Source: Halichoerus grypus (lineage: Eukaryota > Chordata > Mammalia > Carnivora > Phocidae). Taken from it: a DNA stretch of 64,000 nucleotides. The translations under genes were made by a program, and so were the position numbers. Location of the stretch: the NCBI RefSeq assembly GCF_964656455.1, contig NC_135715.1:36342603-36406602 (forward strand), given 5' to 3'. The notes under the pieces were generated by a model. That model was not told the DNA's origin. It ran no database searches and saw nothing but the letters and a program-made list of their open reading frames with translations. Shown here piece by piece: positions 34,799 to 47,754 of the stretch; the stretch's first letter is position 1; each line of letters starts with the position of its first letter.

Positions 34799-36859
34799 AA
34801 CCTACTTCCACAATTGTGAAGTGAGATCCCCAAATAGCAGCTAAAGGAAAACAATTTAAGTAATTGATAAGGAAAGACACATATTCCCATATTTTTGTCT
34901 GTCATGAAGATACCTTGTGGCCATTAGGTGGTTTTCACCAGTTTAATTTTTTGAGAAGTTTACTTCCTGTTTATTGGGACATTTATTTTTAGTAATCATC
35001 ACATTAAATAAGCACCAGAGAATTTCTATATACATATATTTTGCATATATGATATCTAGGTTATATATTATATATATAACTGTCAGTTAAAGGGGGTAAA
35101 TAACTTGTTGCTTTAAGAACTAGGGAAATGGCTTCATCTCTCTCTCCCTCCTTCTCTCCCTCCATTTTTTGCTTATCCTATAATATATGTTATTACATAA
35201 GGGAACATGTCAGACGTTTTCAAAAAGTATGGTTCAAACCCCTTTTTTGTAAAGTGGTGAAATAGAAAAAATTTTATCAGATACACACCTGATAAAAAAA
35301 TAGTCAGAACCTGTACTAAAATTCCAAAGAAATTTTTTCAAGCTAAGAAAACAAATCTAGTAACCTATACCCACGTTGTCCTTATGAGAGTAATAAATAT
35401 CAAATGTCATACACCACATGACATAGTCATCTCTTGTAGCAGAAGCATGCAAACTTTATTTTGACATTATAACATGTTCATTGTATCTGTAAAAGTATAT
35501 ACCCTGATTTCCATGGCTTTCAATAAATATATGCATCCAAGTCTAAGATTTTATAAATGGGTAGTGGTTTTTATAATACTTATCAAATTTTATAGTCAAA
35601 TGAGTGAAATTTGTTTTTAAAGAAACTGTATTCTACAGGAAGACTACCCATACAACATTGATTCCACTTGTAAATCTGCACATAATATTTTTTTCTAAAG
35701 AAAAAGAAGAGGAAGAACAGAAGAAAGAGGAGGAAGGAGTAGGAGGGGGAGGAAGAGGATGAGGAGCAGTTGGAGGAAGAACATTTATTGAATCTGGTTT
35801 GCCTCTAATTAGGAGTGAATAATAAACATAAATTAAAATAGGTACAAAAACTACTATACCATTAAAGAGCCAAAGGCCATGGCTAAATTTGAATTTTTAA
35901 ATCTGGTGACTTCAAATTGTTGTAGCATAAAAGAATATGAGACTATGGAGTCCACTGAGTTAAACTGTTGGCAGGTTTTGAATTTCTCTAAGCAAACTTT
36001 TAAAAATTCTTTAAATTATTTAAAAATTGATCTTTCTTAGGTATTCCAAATCTTACTTTAGAATTGAGTAATACCAACAATTTATTTATTGTTACACATA
36101 TTCAATAAGGCAGAAGCTTAAAAGAATGTGATAATACAGGAGGTTTAAACAGATATCCCAGATTAAATCAGCAATACAATGGAAAAAATTATTTGAAGGA
36201 ACCTTTAGGAAATTTTACCATATCCTTAGCCCTATCGGAGTGAGATATTAATATCCCATAAACTTAGATAAAAGTCTAATACTTAATACCAAACCTCAGA
36301 GAACCTATTTTTCCTAGTGAAGCAGAAACTTATAAAAGCCCAATGTTTCAAGGGATTTAAAGAGCAAATAGAACATTTTTATGGTAATCCCTCCTATTTG
36401 CATCCTGCTTTTACTGCTTTAATAGTGCTTTCTATACCTTATTAACTTTTATCTTTAAATAGGCATTAAGATTTTATCTTAAAATTGTGTTTTCTTGGAA
36501 GGTAATGAGGAAAAGGGAATAAAATGTAAAAAAGAGAGTAATCAAAAGAAAAACCTACAGTAAAAAATTGGAATTTACTTGGTATGATTAATTTGAAAAA
36601 TAATACAATATATAACACTGAGTGTATTTTTTTTTAATTTTTGACATATTTATATTGTGCCTTATAAAGGGCTATATAAACATTTTGTTGGGATTCCTCT
36701 TCAGCTAGATAATCATTGAGATTCAGACAATATCAAATGAGATAGATAAACTGTGGACACAGTGCTGGCAGATTTTCCATAGACATGAAAATTCAGAGCA
36801 CTAGCCTCTCCTCTCTCCCTTCTTATAATCATATATATATGCATTCAGTACTGATGCAA
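34799..36859. other. Intronic sequence with CT and polypurine tracts
   Basis: No nameable mobile element. Contains CTCTCTCTCCCTCCTTCTCTC at about 35138-35160 and the polypurine run listed separately. Confidence 0.55.
35695..35790. repeat. Polypurine (GA-rich) tract
   Basis: About 95 bp that is over 90% purine (AAGAAGAGGAAGAACAGAAG ... GGAGGAAGGAGTAGGAGGGG ...), with few pyrimidine interruptions. There is no SINE head beside it. Confidence 0.85.
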
Positions 36860-37060
36860 ATCTTTTGCACATCTATTTTGTGCCAGGTCTGCATTAAGAA
36901 TCCGTGTACTGTGGTGAGCATTACGCATATAACCCCTACCTCACAGAGGTACCAAGGTCATCTGGGAAAACAAATAATAAACAAAATACTTATAAAATGA
37001 ATGTTACAAGAAGGGAATTGCAAGTGGAATGAGTATAATGCCTGTGGAGCAAACCTGGGC
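36860..37060 (-). repeat. Possible L2 3'-end relic
   Basis: CATCTATTTTGTGCCAGGTC (36871-36890) and CAGAGGTACCAAGG...AACAAATAATAAACAAAATA resemble the complement of an L2 3' end. Highly diverged. Confidence 0.35.
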
Positions 37061-38499
37061 TAGTCTAGAAAAGTCAGAAGTGCAAAGTGTCTGCTCTTGT
37101 TGTTTTGATAGCTGAAATCTAAAGAATTATTAGGGATTAGTTTAGCACATTATTAGAATAGAAGGATGGTCTGGGTGCTAAATTCCAGACTCCAGGTATA
37201 TCAAATGTGAAGGTTCACAGTTGAAGAAAAGTGACATCTTCAAAAGAAAAAAAAAATGGAGAGAAATCCCTTATGGCGGGATTATGGCCATAGGGAAATG
37301 AAAGCATGGTAGTTAGTGGAAGAGAGACACAGTGGGCTTCAGTGAGAGACTTTACAGGATCAATTCTGATTTGAAACTACAGAGGTCTTAGAAGGCTGGT
37401 GATGTTCCTAGTGGAGAAAGCAGTCTTCAAAATCAGAGAGATGCCCATTCAAATCCAGGAGGTCACTTAAAATCTCTAGTATAATTTACCCTTTTTCAGC
37501 ATTATATCCACTTCTGTAAAAGTATATTCATTAAATGAGATGAAACAATATGTAAAGAGGTTAAACTAAAACACAACAAAGCATTCCAACATGTTTGGTA
37601 CCAAAGGGACTCCCAGGGGACTCAGAGCAGAAACCTGGGCTAACCGTCCTAATCATGTGGAACAAGGCCAAGCTGTGTAGGAACTTTGGAGACATGAAAG
37701 TATGTGGGTTCTGTGAAATAACAGTTATATGACACAAGAAAGGGAATAAAATATTCATATAAATGACATTTATATTTATATCATGAGCATGGTAAATGCC
37801 TTTTATGCTAATATGAACATTCAAAAATGATGAATCAAATGAGAAAAAAAGAATCAAGCCATAAATAGAAGTTTGTCATGTGTTTTAGAAAGTACGATTT
37901 AATTTACTTCTATAACAGGAAAATACTGAAGAATAAATCTTTAAAAACTTAGTAATTTATAGCATATTTTAAAGCCAATTAAAACGTTATTATAAGTATT
38001 AATATTTATTCTACTATGAATTGAGAAATGAGGGGACATAAAGTTAAATAAAAAGGCAATAAATACAAGCTGTTTTTATAAGGAGAACGATTTTCTTTAA
38101 ATGGTGTCAACAGAAATCAAATGCAGATTTAAAGCAGTAAACTGTATTGATCAATTTGTTGTTGTTTTGGTAAGAATTTTATTACAAATCACACGGTAAT
38201 CATCATAAATATTTTAGAAGGTTGATTTAAAGGTAAAACACTAATCACTTACTTTCAAGTGCTTAGACTGACTTACACTTATGTATGATTCATGTAAGCT
38301 ATGAAATAAAATTTGGTGGTAGTGGTTAACGGAAAATATTTGCATCAAAATATCATTATTGGATTTATATTCTGATATTGACTGTTTATTATACAATTCC
38401 TTAGAAATAGGATTAGTTTGGTTTTGTATTGATCAAAATAGTATTTTCTTGAGATACCTTTCTTCATTCTACTAATGCAAGTATTGAAAATCTGATAAA
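37061..38499. other. Intronic sequence, nothing recognised
   Basis: AT-rich; the minus ORF 37561-37857 has no family resemblance. Confidence 0.55.
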
Positions 38500-39130
38500 T
38501 ATATAATAGTATAGATAAGAAAAATCAGCTTATAACCTAAGTACAGTCATTGTTAACAGAATGGTGTATTTCCTTTCTCAAATTTCTATGTATGTGTGTG
38601 TGATAGTTATGTACAGCCGTAACTATATATCTACATTTATATAGAGACATACCTATTAACATTTGTCTTCATAAAGTCTGTGATTACCTAGAGAGGTATA
38701 ATATATAAGTATATGTGGATTTATTGACTTAATTAAAATTGTTACTTTTGTTGCTTTTATTCATTATTTACATATGTAAATTTATATTTCATTAACATTT
38801 TAAAATACATCTTATCAAGAAGCTTACTAATTCTTATTTACATGGAAACACCACAAGTTTTTTTTAGCTCAAACTTATTATTAAACATTTGGTGGGATCC
38901 AATTCTTTTTTCTGTAAATAATGCCATCATTAGCATCTGCATTCATTAAGAGTTTTTCTTGACCTTTGAGTGTTCTTTATAAAGATTACTAGATGAAAAA
39001 TTATTGGGTGGAAAGGCAAAGCTATTGTGCCATATGATCCAATGTCTTTCTGGAAAGTTTATAAGAATATAACATCACCAAATTATACAATAATGCCAGC
39101 TTAAGTGTCTTCTCAACCAGTTTTCTGTCT
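38500..39130 (-). repeat. Possible old LINE 3' end, antisense
   Basis: CTGTAAATAATGCCATCATTAG (about 38912), GGGTGGAAAGGCAAAGCTATT and CCAATGTCTTTCTGGAAAGTT follow the order of an antisense LINE 3' end (old L1 or HAL1 type). Assignment is tentative. Confidence 0.35.
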
Positions 39131-41280
39131 TAAAAAAAAACTTATAAAAATTTTCTAGCATAGCAATAGTAGAAAAAATTATACAATGAAAACTCCCATG
39201 TTCTTATCATTACATTTACATTTCTCTTAATAGTGAAATTGAGTTTTTTTGTATATTGAATTTTTATGTATAAAATCATCTATATAATGATATAGAATGA
39301 CATATTATTTCCTTCTTTTCTAATTATTATAAATTTTATTTCAGTGTCTTGAGCTAATTGCCTATACCATATAGTAAAAAGTCTAGTACAAACAGATTAT
39401 GGTGTGATCCTTTCATTTTCTTTAAGAGGAATAATGCTAATATTTTACAAATTTGCTGTAAATTTCTAATTGGTAGCAGAGCATTACTTGGCAATTCCTG
39501 GAAGAATGATTCCTCTTGTATATGAAAATATATGGAGATTGTGGATAACATTAAGTTGTCTCTCAGAGAGAATTTACTTTCCTTTTGGCAGACACTTGAG
39601 TAAGAGGAAAACCCTTCTTCCAAATCAGGACTGGATGATTTGAGACTAAGATGCAGTATTTGTGAGAGCTTCTCTACTCCTGGTTTCTTTCTAATCTTCA
39701 TATAAGAGCCATTCCTCCATGGTAGGCCCTGAATACCCTTTAATTTTCAGAAGGACGAGCTCTACCTCATTTTTAGCATTCAGCTTCCATTGTCTGCCTC
39801 GATTTCTGTTTCTCATCAGATATGTCTTACACCTCAGCAAATGCACAGAGAAGACAAGCAACAATGTCCTGCCATTCTCTTTTTTGAGTCTAAGGTCCTA
39901 AGGACCTTGGTTGTCTAGAACTGCTGTTGGTGTCTTCCCAGCTCCAGGAGACTCCCAAGAAGCCTGAGCCAATGAATATTCCCAGGCTCTCAGCCTCACT
40001 CTGCTTGTGAATCAGCATCATAGTTAAAAGCAGAGGCCCCTGTGGATTTGTAATTTCAACAATTCCCATTTCTGAAAGTTCTCTCTTTTGTTTGAGATTT
40101 ATAAAATAATCGTTTATGTTCTCAACTTACTTATGTTTTAATTTCATCTATTATTTGCTTAAATGTTTTACATGTTTAATTTATATCCTGTGATGAGTAA
40201 TTTCAACATCTAAAGTTTGAGGGTCTAAGCCTGTTGTCTGTTGTTTCTGACAAGTCTCATTTTTGTTAGTTTGATTCTTTTTGTGTTGGGTAATATTTTG
40301 AAGTCATAGTTAATTTCATTTACTCTGTGGGGCTTTGGAGGACCTAATTTGGGGATGCTTTTGTCCAGTGAGGATGAGTTAGCTTCAACCAAGAACCAGG
40401 GGCACCACTGACATGAGCCCTGTCAGCCCTCTTCAAAGCTCCAGACTTCAGGCAAAGTCTCTGGTTCACTCTTCCACCTTATGTCAGTCCCAGGGCTGGT
40501 GCTTCAGATCCGATCACAGGCGTAGACATCTGCCCCAGGGAAGTGCTGACCTCTGTATTCAGTTAACTCTCTCCCAGGTTTTACCTCACTCTTCTTTCAG
40601 CTACTTGGTTGTGCCCTTCTAGTTTTTTCTCACTTTCATTTAAATCCTGCAATGCAAAAAAATAGTTGTATTGTTGTAATTTGCCCGGGTGTATTGGTGT
40701 TATAACTAGAGGGCATATCAGCATGCCTTCTGTTCTCCAATAAACAGAAGGCTCCTTTTTCTTTTCCATTTAGAAATTTACTCCATAGATTTTTTCACTT
40801 GTTTTATGTCCTATCCTTTTTGGAATGTAGGTATTTTGTTTAGAATTAAACTACTGGCAACTTGACTTTTTCTTCCCTTTCACATATTTATAAAGTAGAT
40901 CATAGACATATCCATGATTAAATAATTTTTGAGTATTCACAAATTTGGTAATACTATTGAAATATAACTTTAAAATCTCTAAAATAGAGATTATAATTCT
41001 AACTCAAAGTATTAAATTAGATCATGTGATAAATTAGAAAAGCTATGATACAATATAGATGATGACTTACTAACAATTTGATCAAATCCCTGAACATTAG
41101 CAAATGTAATTCAAACTCATGCCCAAGCCTAATTAGAAATTGATACATGTCTTGGTTCTGAAGGATCATTAGCAAGTATTCAGAGCTACAAGTATAAATT
41201 CATGAGTATATTTGTTCTAATTTAATAGATTAACTCCCTTTCCTGAATTATAAGCAAACTGGAGAAAGGAACTTTGCTTT
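39131..41280. other. Intronic sequence, nothing firmly recognised
   Basis: Mixed composition, with GC somewhat higher at about 39880-40640. ORFs 39354-39701 (-), 39719-39901 (+), 40413-40622 (+) and 40581-40769 (-) overlap or neighbour each other without domain wording. The 39880-40640 part may be an old repeat that I cannot name. Confidence 0.45.
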
Positions 41281-41464
41281 TTGTTGTTTTTAGATAGTGG
41301 GGGGAAGGGCAGAGGGGCAGAGGGAGATGGAGAGAGAGAATCTTAAGCAGGCTCCACACCCAGCATGGAGCCCAACTCGGGGCTTGATCTCCCAACCCTG
41401 AGGTCATGACCTGAGCCAAAATCAAGAGTCTGATGCTTAGTGGACTAAGCCATTCAGGCATCCC
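41281..41464 (-). mobile_element. SINEC copy, older subfamily
   Basis: Diverged antisense SINE (GGTCATGACCTGAGCCAAAA, TTCAGGCATCCC end). The target word GAACTTT flanks it (41269 and 41467). Confidence 0.85.
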
Positions 41465-42580
41465 AAGAACTTTACATTTCTAACTTCATGTACAGTGTTA
41501 GTTCTAGTAGGCTTTCAGTAAATATTTGCCATACTGAAATTACAACTTATTTAACTGATCTTAGTAGATGTCCAAAATGAACAAATCTCATACATACATA
41601 TATATGAAGCATTAAGTTTTAAGTGTAATTTTTATCAATATAAACTTTGTATTCATATGAAAATCTCCTTTATTTATAATCCTTTGAAGATCTGAAAAAC
41701 CAACTGTAAATAGAAGATTGTTATTACCTGAATAATTTTCCTAATATGACCCTTCAAGCAGAAGAAAATATTATAAATCTGTATCTGTCCTCAGTAACTG
41801 AACATTTAGGAATTATAAAATTACTTCACCAATGATGTATTTTTAATACCTAATACTAAAGCACCACCATATACAATATTTCATTTACTTTGTACAAAAA
41901 ACTTATGTTGACAGTATATTCTTGATCATTTGATTTTGACAAAGATGAGAAACATTCTTAATTTCTACCTTTTACTAAGTATGTTAAGGTAGAGTTTAAG
42001 TGCAGAGATCTGTGTAATTCTGAAGTCTGTGTTATTTCTTCTACCCTTCTACCCACATTTAACCTATTAATGATGAGTTGTGCTGAAAGTGACTTTTTTA
42101 AATGCCAGTATAAAAGCCTGACATACTTTTAGTTCTTAATATATGATTTTTCTTCAAGATTTTACTGACTTTTAGGACTAGTTCTCTGGAGAACACATTA
42201 GGAATATAAGAAAGTAGGTAATTGAAAAAGTAAAATATTCTCTATTATATTTATTTCTCTTTCATGTTTTGTAAATTAATTTTATGCACACAGAATTATA
42301 AGTATTTTAACTATTTCCCCTTAATTTAAAATTCTCTATTTGATCAATTTCTCCTAAGCTTTACATTTCAATAACATATCTTCAAAATGTAATTATCACA
42401 GACATTTCTTTTTTTTTTTCTATCACAGACATTTCATAAAAATTCAGACTGTATTTTAAGTTTTATTCTAAGGATAGGTATGGAGAACTATTAAGTTAGT
42501 ATTTTTAAATAACAAAAACATGTGTTTGTTTGATCTCCAGAAAACTTATATACATGAAAACAAACTTATAAAGTTCACAA
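41465..42580. other. Intronic sequence, nothing recognised
   Basis: AT-rich, with a T-run at 42408-42419 preceded and followed by the repeated word TATCACAGACATTTC (about 42394 and 42421). Confidence 0.55.
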
Positions 42581-42600
42581 TTCGTATATTGTTTTTATTT

Positions 42601-42802
42601 ATTTTTTTACTTTTTTTTTTTTAAGATTTTATCTATTTGACAGAGAGAGAGAGAGAGCTCACAAGCAGGGGGCAGGTAGAGGAGAGAAGGGGAGAGGGAG
42701 TGGGAGAAGCAGGCTCTCCGCTGAGCATGGAGCATGATGCAGGGCTAGATCATGACCTGAGCCAAAGGCAGATGCTTAACCAGCTAAGCCACCCAAGCAC
42801 CC
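42601..42802 (-). mobile_element. SINEC copy (first of a pair)
   Basis: Antisense SINE between copy 1 (42581) and copy 2 (42803) of the target word TTCGTATATTGTTTTT. Confidence 0.9.
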
Positions 42803-42814
42803 TTCGTATATTGT

Positions 42815-43014
42815 TTTTTTTTTTTAAGATTTTATTTATTTATTTGACAGAGAGAGACACAGCGAGAGAGGGAACACAAGCAGGGGAAGTGGGAGAGGGA
42901 GAAGCAGGCTTCCCGCTGAGCAGGGAGCCCGATGCGGGGCTCGATCCCAGGACCCTGGGACCATGACCTGAGCTGAAGGCAGACGCTTAACCATCTGAGC
43001 CACCCAGGTGCCCC
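42815..43014 (-). mobile_element. SINEC copy (second of a pair)
   Basis: Antisense SINE between copy 2 (42803) and copy 3 (43015) of the word TCGTATATTGTTTTT. It differs from its partner in body sequence, so it is a separate insertion and not a duplication of the first. Confidence 0.92.
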
Positions 43015-43029
43015 TCGTATATTGTTTTT

Positions 43030-43998
43030 AAAATAAGAGTTTCTTATTACAAGCGTTCAAAAATATTATTTTTTATTTAACTTTTATGTCTATATTATTT
43101 CTTCAAAGGGCAAATTATCCATGTGAATAAAGCAACTTTTAGATATGAAATGTAAAAATCCTACTTGTCTGTGACTGTGAAATACATGGTATAATTATTA
43201 AATAAAAGCTCTACAATTCAAACAAGGTCATTATATTTCCTACTATAAAAAATCAGTAATATCCTGTCTAGAATATACACCATCAGCAATATTTCCATCT
43301 AATGTGGCTTTGAAGTCTGTCATCAGAATTGTTCTGCCTTCCATAGCTAATCAGTTATCAGAGCCTGTCTGATTTACATCAGAATTTCCACTACATTTGT
43401 TGAAACTTTATCACCTTGTGCCGCAGATCTGGGGTAAATCATGTGTTTCTCAGATGAACTTATTTTTTCTTACAACACATAAATAAGGTACATAATGATC
43501 TCCCTATCTCCAGTCTCTCTCCAACTCACTTCTGGCAAATTAATTTATCCTGACTTTTAGCATAATCACTAAAATGCAAAATAATGATGATGATGATGAT
43601 GCTATTAATAATAATAATAAAAACCTTCATTAGTCCCCCATCCCCCAGGTAGAGCCCATTCTTTATCAGTGTATTTATCCTTCACTGTCTACCATTTCAA
43701 ATTTAACCAGTAGGTTTTTCCCATTTTCTCTCCATTAAAAATGTCTTGATAGGATACCTCTAATCTTTATCAAATGTCACAACTCATTTCCTCAGGTTTG
43801 AAGCTATACACTAGTTGCAGTACGGTTGATACACATCCATTGCCTTTTGCTTCAGTGTCTTACTCCTTTTATCACCCCTTTCTTTGTTTGTCTAACCCTA
43901 CTTCACTATCTGCCCACCCCTAGCTGCATCTTGTCCATCTTTTGTAATGTCTTAGCATTTTGTGCTTACCACTTTTATTACACCAATCCAGTTATACT
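43030..43998. other. Intronic sequence with (GAT)n and (AAT)n
   Basis: A short GAT repeat (about 43584-43602) and an AAT repeat (about 43608-43622). The pyrimidine-rich stretch 43620-43990 may be an old LINE relic but I could not place it. Confidence 0.5.
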
Positions 43999-44013
43999 GA
44001 AAATATCTGTTTT

Positions 44014-44216
44014 GGGGACGCCTGAGTGGCTCAATCAGTTAAACATCTGCCTTCAGCTCAGGTCATGATCCTGGAGTCCTGGGTTTGAGCCCTGCATCAG
44101 GCTCCCTGCTCAGCGAGAAGCCTGCTTCTCCCGCTGCCTGCCGCTCCCCTTGCTTGTGCTCTCTCTCTCTCTCTGTGACAAATAAATCAATAAAATCTTT
44201 AGAAAAAAAAAGGAAA
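44014..44216 (+). mobile_element. SINEC copy
   Basis: Sense SINE (GGGGACGCCTGAGTGGCTCA). The duplication GAAAATATCTGTTTT (43999-44013) recurs as GAAAACATCTGTTTT (44217-44231). Confidence 0.93.
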
Positions 44217-44344
44217 GAAAACATCTGTTTTTAATTATTTTATTTTCCCAAAATTTTCTGGAATAAGTTAAAAGAATCATAAAGTGAGCATCTATATACT
44301 CAGCCAATTTTATAGTTAATATTAAGCTCATCCATCAAAGTTTT

Positions 44345-44880
44345 TAATGCATTCAAAATTGTAGACATAGATACACTTCATCCTAAAAACATTGGCATGC
44401 TTATTACTAACTAGATTTCAATATATTTTAGAGCTTTTAGGTAAATTTAACATACAGTGAAATGCATAATTCTTGTGTATCCTTAAATGAGTTTTGCCAA
44501 ATACATATACCTATATAATTCAAACCCCTAACAAGATATAGAACATTACCATTATCCCAGAAAGTTTCCTCATACCCCTTTTTAATTAGTCCCCAGCTTC
44601 CATATCTCCAAAGAGAACCACTCCTTAAAACTTTTTTCACCTTAAATTAGTTTGGCCTATTCTTGAACTTCATCAGAATGTACTCACACATTTCATACTC
44701 TTTAAGGTTTCTGTCAAACAGTATAATATTTTGATGATTCTTCCAGGAGATTGTTTATACCAATAGCTCATTCTTTGTAATTGTTTATTAGTAATTGTTT
44801 ATCCATTTTTCTATTGATGGGCACCTGGGATCTCCTCAGAGTTAGCTATTACAAATAAAGCTGCTGTTAACAGCATGTAC
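44345..44880 (-). mobile_element. Old L1 fragment, antisense
   Basis: Complement of an L1 3' region: ATTTAACATACAGTGAAATG (44444-44463), ACCCCTAACAAGATATAGAA, then CTATTGATGGGCACCTGGGA (44812-44831) and CAAATAAAGCTGCTGTTAAC near the ORF2 end. Strongly diverged. Confidence 0.6.
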
Positions 44881-46260
44881 AATATTTTTGTAGCCACTGC
44901 ACATTTATGTTTAAGAGATACATAAGCTGATATTATAAGACACATGATTTGCAAAACATCACTGAAAATGTTTCCTTCTTGAAAACTACATAAATATGTG
45001 ACTAAATAAATCACAAAAAGTGCTGTTTTCATTATACCTAAACCTACTTGCTTTTTCATGATTTGTGTTCTACTAATAATATTTCACCTGTGCAACCTGG
45101 GCTTTTTGGCATTTTTTATGAATATGAAATATTATTTGATATACCAGAATTATAGGATGTATTTTTACTCAATGTCAAAGTTTTTGAAGAATTTTATGTT
45201 AGTCCTGTTTCACACTCAGGTAGTCTTGATGTCTGACTTTTGAGGAATTCTTTTAAGACCATGCAGCATTAATGTGGTTTAGAAATACAAATGTACATTT
45301 GTAGATAATGATATATACACATAATGATATATCCACCAAGAGGTGATTTAATAGCAAGAGTAAAATGCATGAATAAATACCAAAGGGGGTAGGCACATTT
45401 AATTTATGCTATTACACTGGAGTCATATTAACTATACATATTACTCAAGGAATCCAACCATACCTACTGAGAGAGGGAGATAATAATTTCAATGATGAGG
45501 GTGATGCCAATTTCAATTTCTTGCCAGTAAGCAAGAGATGGGGAAAGTGAAAATGTTGATACCTCAGAAATCCCCATTATCTCTGTCATGGGGGAGTATA
45601 GTTGTACATTTAATTAGTTTTTTTAAGTATAAAAGCAAATTATAAACAAAAAATTGAATCTTCCATTTTCTATCAACAACAAAACACCAAACCAAAAATA
45701 AGTTTCCATACTAGATTTAAACTTTTGAAAATATAGTTATATATACATGTAAGTGCATACTATGCATATGCATGTGCACATATTTATGTAAGCCCATATT
45801 AATGTGCATTTACTAGAAAGGTAAGGGGTTTTTAAAAAAACAATTATTTCAAGACTCGTGGCTTACCTACAGGCTTCAAGGCCTCATTCCTCACCAACAA
45901 CCCCAAATACATTTTGGTGCATGACATTTACTCATTTTGGTAAAACTGAAACAGAGTTGTGTGAGCTTTGTGATCTTTAGTAAGATAAGTAAGTATTCAA
46001 AATGTTGGTGTCCCTTAATATAGAGATTGGGAATAATATTACATATTTCTGAGATGCTGTGAGAAATATCAACAGGAACACATGTAAAAAAACTTCACTG
46101 ATTCAATAATTGATGGTGGGAGTAATATTTTGAAGTGTTATATATTATTCATTGCTGGTAAATTTTTTTCACACTTAAGCCTCTCTAGTCATTGGTGTTG
46201 AGGCTGTTATGGTTCACAGAGCAAACCCAGCTAAGAAACATCATAGTAGTAAGCTTCTGA
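44881..46260. other. Intronic sequence, nothing recognised
   Basis: AT-rich; adjacent small ORFs on both strands at 44811-45243 lack family wording. Confidence 0.55.
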
Positions 46261-46388
46261 CTGGGATCAAGTCCCTCATCCCCTGCTGAGCTGGGAGCCC
46301 CCTTCTCCCTCTGCCTGCCACTCCCCCTGCTTGTGCGTGTGCACTCTCTCTCTCTGACAAATAAATAAATAAAATCTTTTTAAAAAAA
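46261..46388 (+). mobile_element. SINEC copy, 5' truncated
   Basis: The body and tail remain from CTGGGATCAAGTCCC onward; the tRNA-like head is missing. AAGCTTCTGA (46251-46260) and AAGTTTATGA (46391-46400) may be its diverged duplication, which would mean truncation on insertion. Confidence 0.85.
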
Positions 46389-46400
46389 GGAAGTTTATGA

Positions 46401-47089
46401 ACAACATGAGTTCACTTATAAAAGCATATAACTATGCTTTTGCATCAAAATTTGAATGTATCAATTTGATCTTTATTCAGATAAGAATTTAAAAACATAT
46501 TATTCTTTACTCTAAGGATAATTAAATTAAGTATATTTTATAACAATTATACAAATAAATTATTTTCACATATTATACTATTCTTAAGCTTTACTTGGTC
46601 TATTGTCCTACAAGGTTCTAGTTAGAGATATCTTTGTTGTACATAATTCCAATTTCTCTTTAAGTTTCTTGTTTACAGGAATCTCTATAGGTGACCATTG
46701 CCAATGTCCACCTCTGAAGCATGGGCATGAATAAATAACAGTTTCATATATTTGGCAGTCTAATTATAATTCTCTTAGATTAAAATCATTTTTATATAGG
46801 TGTTCACGTGTTGAATAAAAAATGAGAGTTTCTGATAATTCTGCTAATATTGCTTTTTCTCCCACATTAGGAAAAAATAGATATTGTATTTTTTAAATCT
46901 CTGCCCCAATTATTGGAAAGTATTAATTATGAAATTGGATTATAATTGTCTCCCTTCTATAGCTGGTTCCTCAGCATTTCTTGAGTTCTCAGATTACTAA
47001 CTCACTCTTTTTGAATTATCTAATTCTGCTACAAATATTCATACTAACTTCTAGTCATGGTTCTTAGTGCTGCTAAACTAAATAGTAAA
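46401..47089. other. Intronic sequence, nothing recognised
   Basis: AT-rich, no nameable feature. Confidence 0.55.
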
Positions 47090-47280
47090 AGTCTCTGGCC
47101 TGTTGTAGCTTAAATTATATTCAGGAGACAATAAACAAACATACACATTAGTATGAAATAGTTCATGTGATGACTAGTTATAGAGAAATATAAAGTAAAG
47201 AAAGTGGGATGAGGAGTACAGGATAAAGGCCCATGTTGCTGTTTTATGATGATTGGCTGGGGAAGGCCACTCTAATAAAT
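47090..47280 (-). repeat. Possible L2 relic, antisense
   Basis: CAGGAGACAATAAACAAACA (47122-47141) and GATTGGCTGGGGAAGGCCAC (47250-47269) follow the order of antisense L2 3' wording. Confidence 0.4.
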
Positions 47281-47419
47281 CTGATACACAAATTGCTATA
47301 TATATGTAATTCAGTTCCTTTCTTTCAAAAATGAAGACTTATTTGATTTATTATAACCAACAAACATTTGCCAAGTGACATTTTCTCCAAATATTTATAT
47401 TATATTGGCATTCTAAGAG

Positions 47420-47754
47420 CAAGGGTTGACAAACTATGGCCCACAGGCCAAATCTAGCCCACTATGTGTTTTGTATGGCTTTGGTTTTTACATCATAAGC
47501 ATTGTAAAGAGCAAAGTAAAGAATAATATTTAGTGATGCATTTAGTGAATATTTGCATTTTGTGAAATTCATATTTCAGTAGCCATAAAGTTATATTGAA
47601 CATCCCTCATTTGTTCGCCTATTGTTTACAGCCTATTGTTACATGCTTTCACTCTACAATAACCATATGGTTACAACAAAGAGACCCATAAGGGGACCCA
47701 CAGACTACATTTTTTACTGTCTGGCCCTTTATAGAAAAAGTTTTCCAACGCTAG
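47420..47754. mobile_element. hAT-like non-autonomous DNA transposon fossil
   Basis: The left end AAGGGTTGACAAACTATGGC, with GCCCACAGGCCAAATCTAGC, and the right end CTGGCCCTTTATAGAAAAAG...TTCCAACGCTAG form degenerate inverted termini of a mammal-wide element. I do not assign the family name. Confidence 0.6.
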
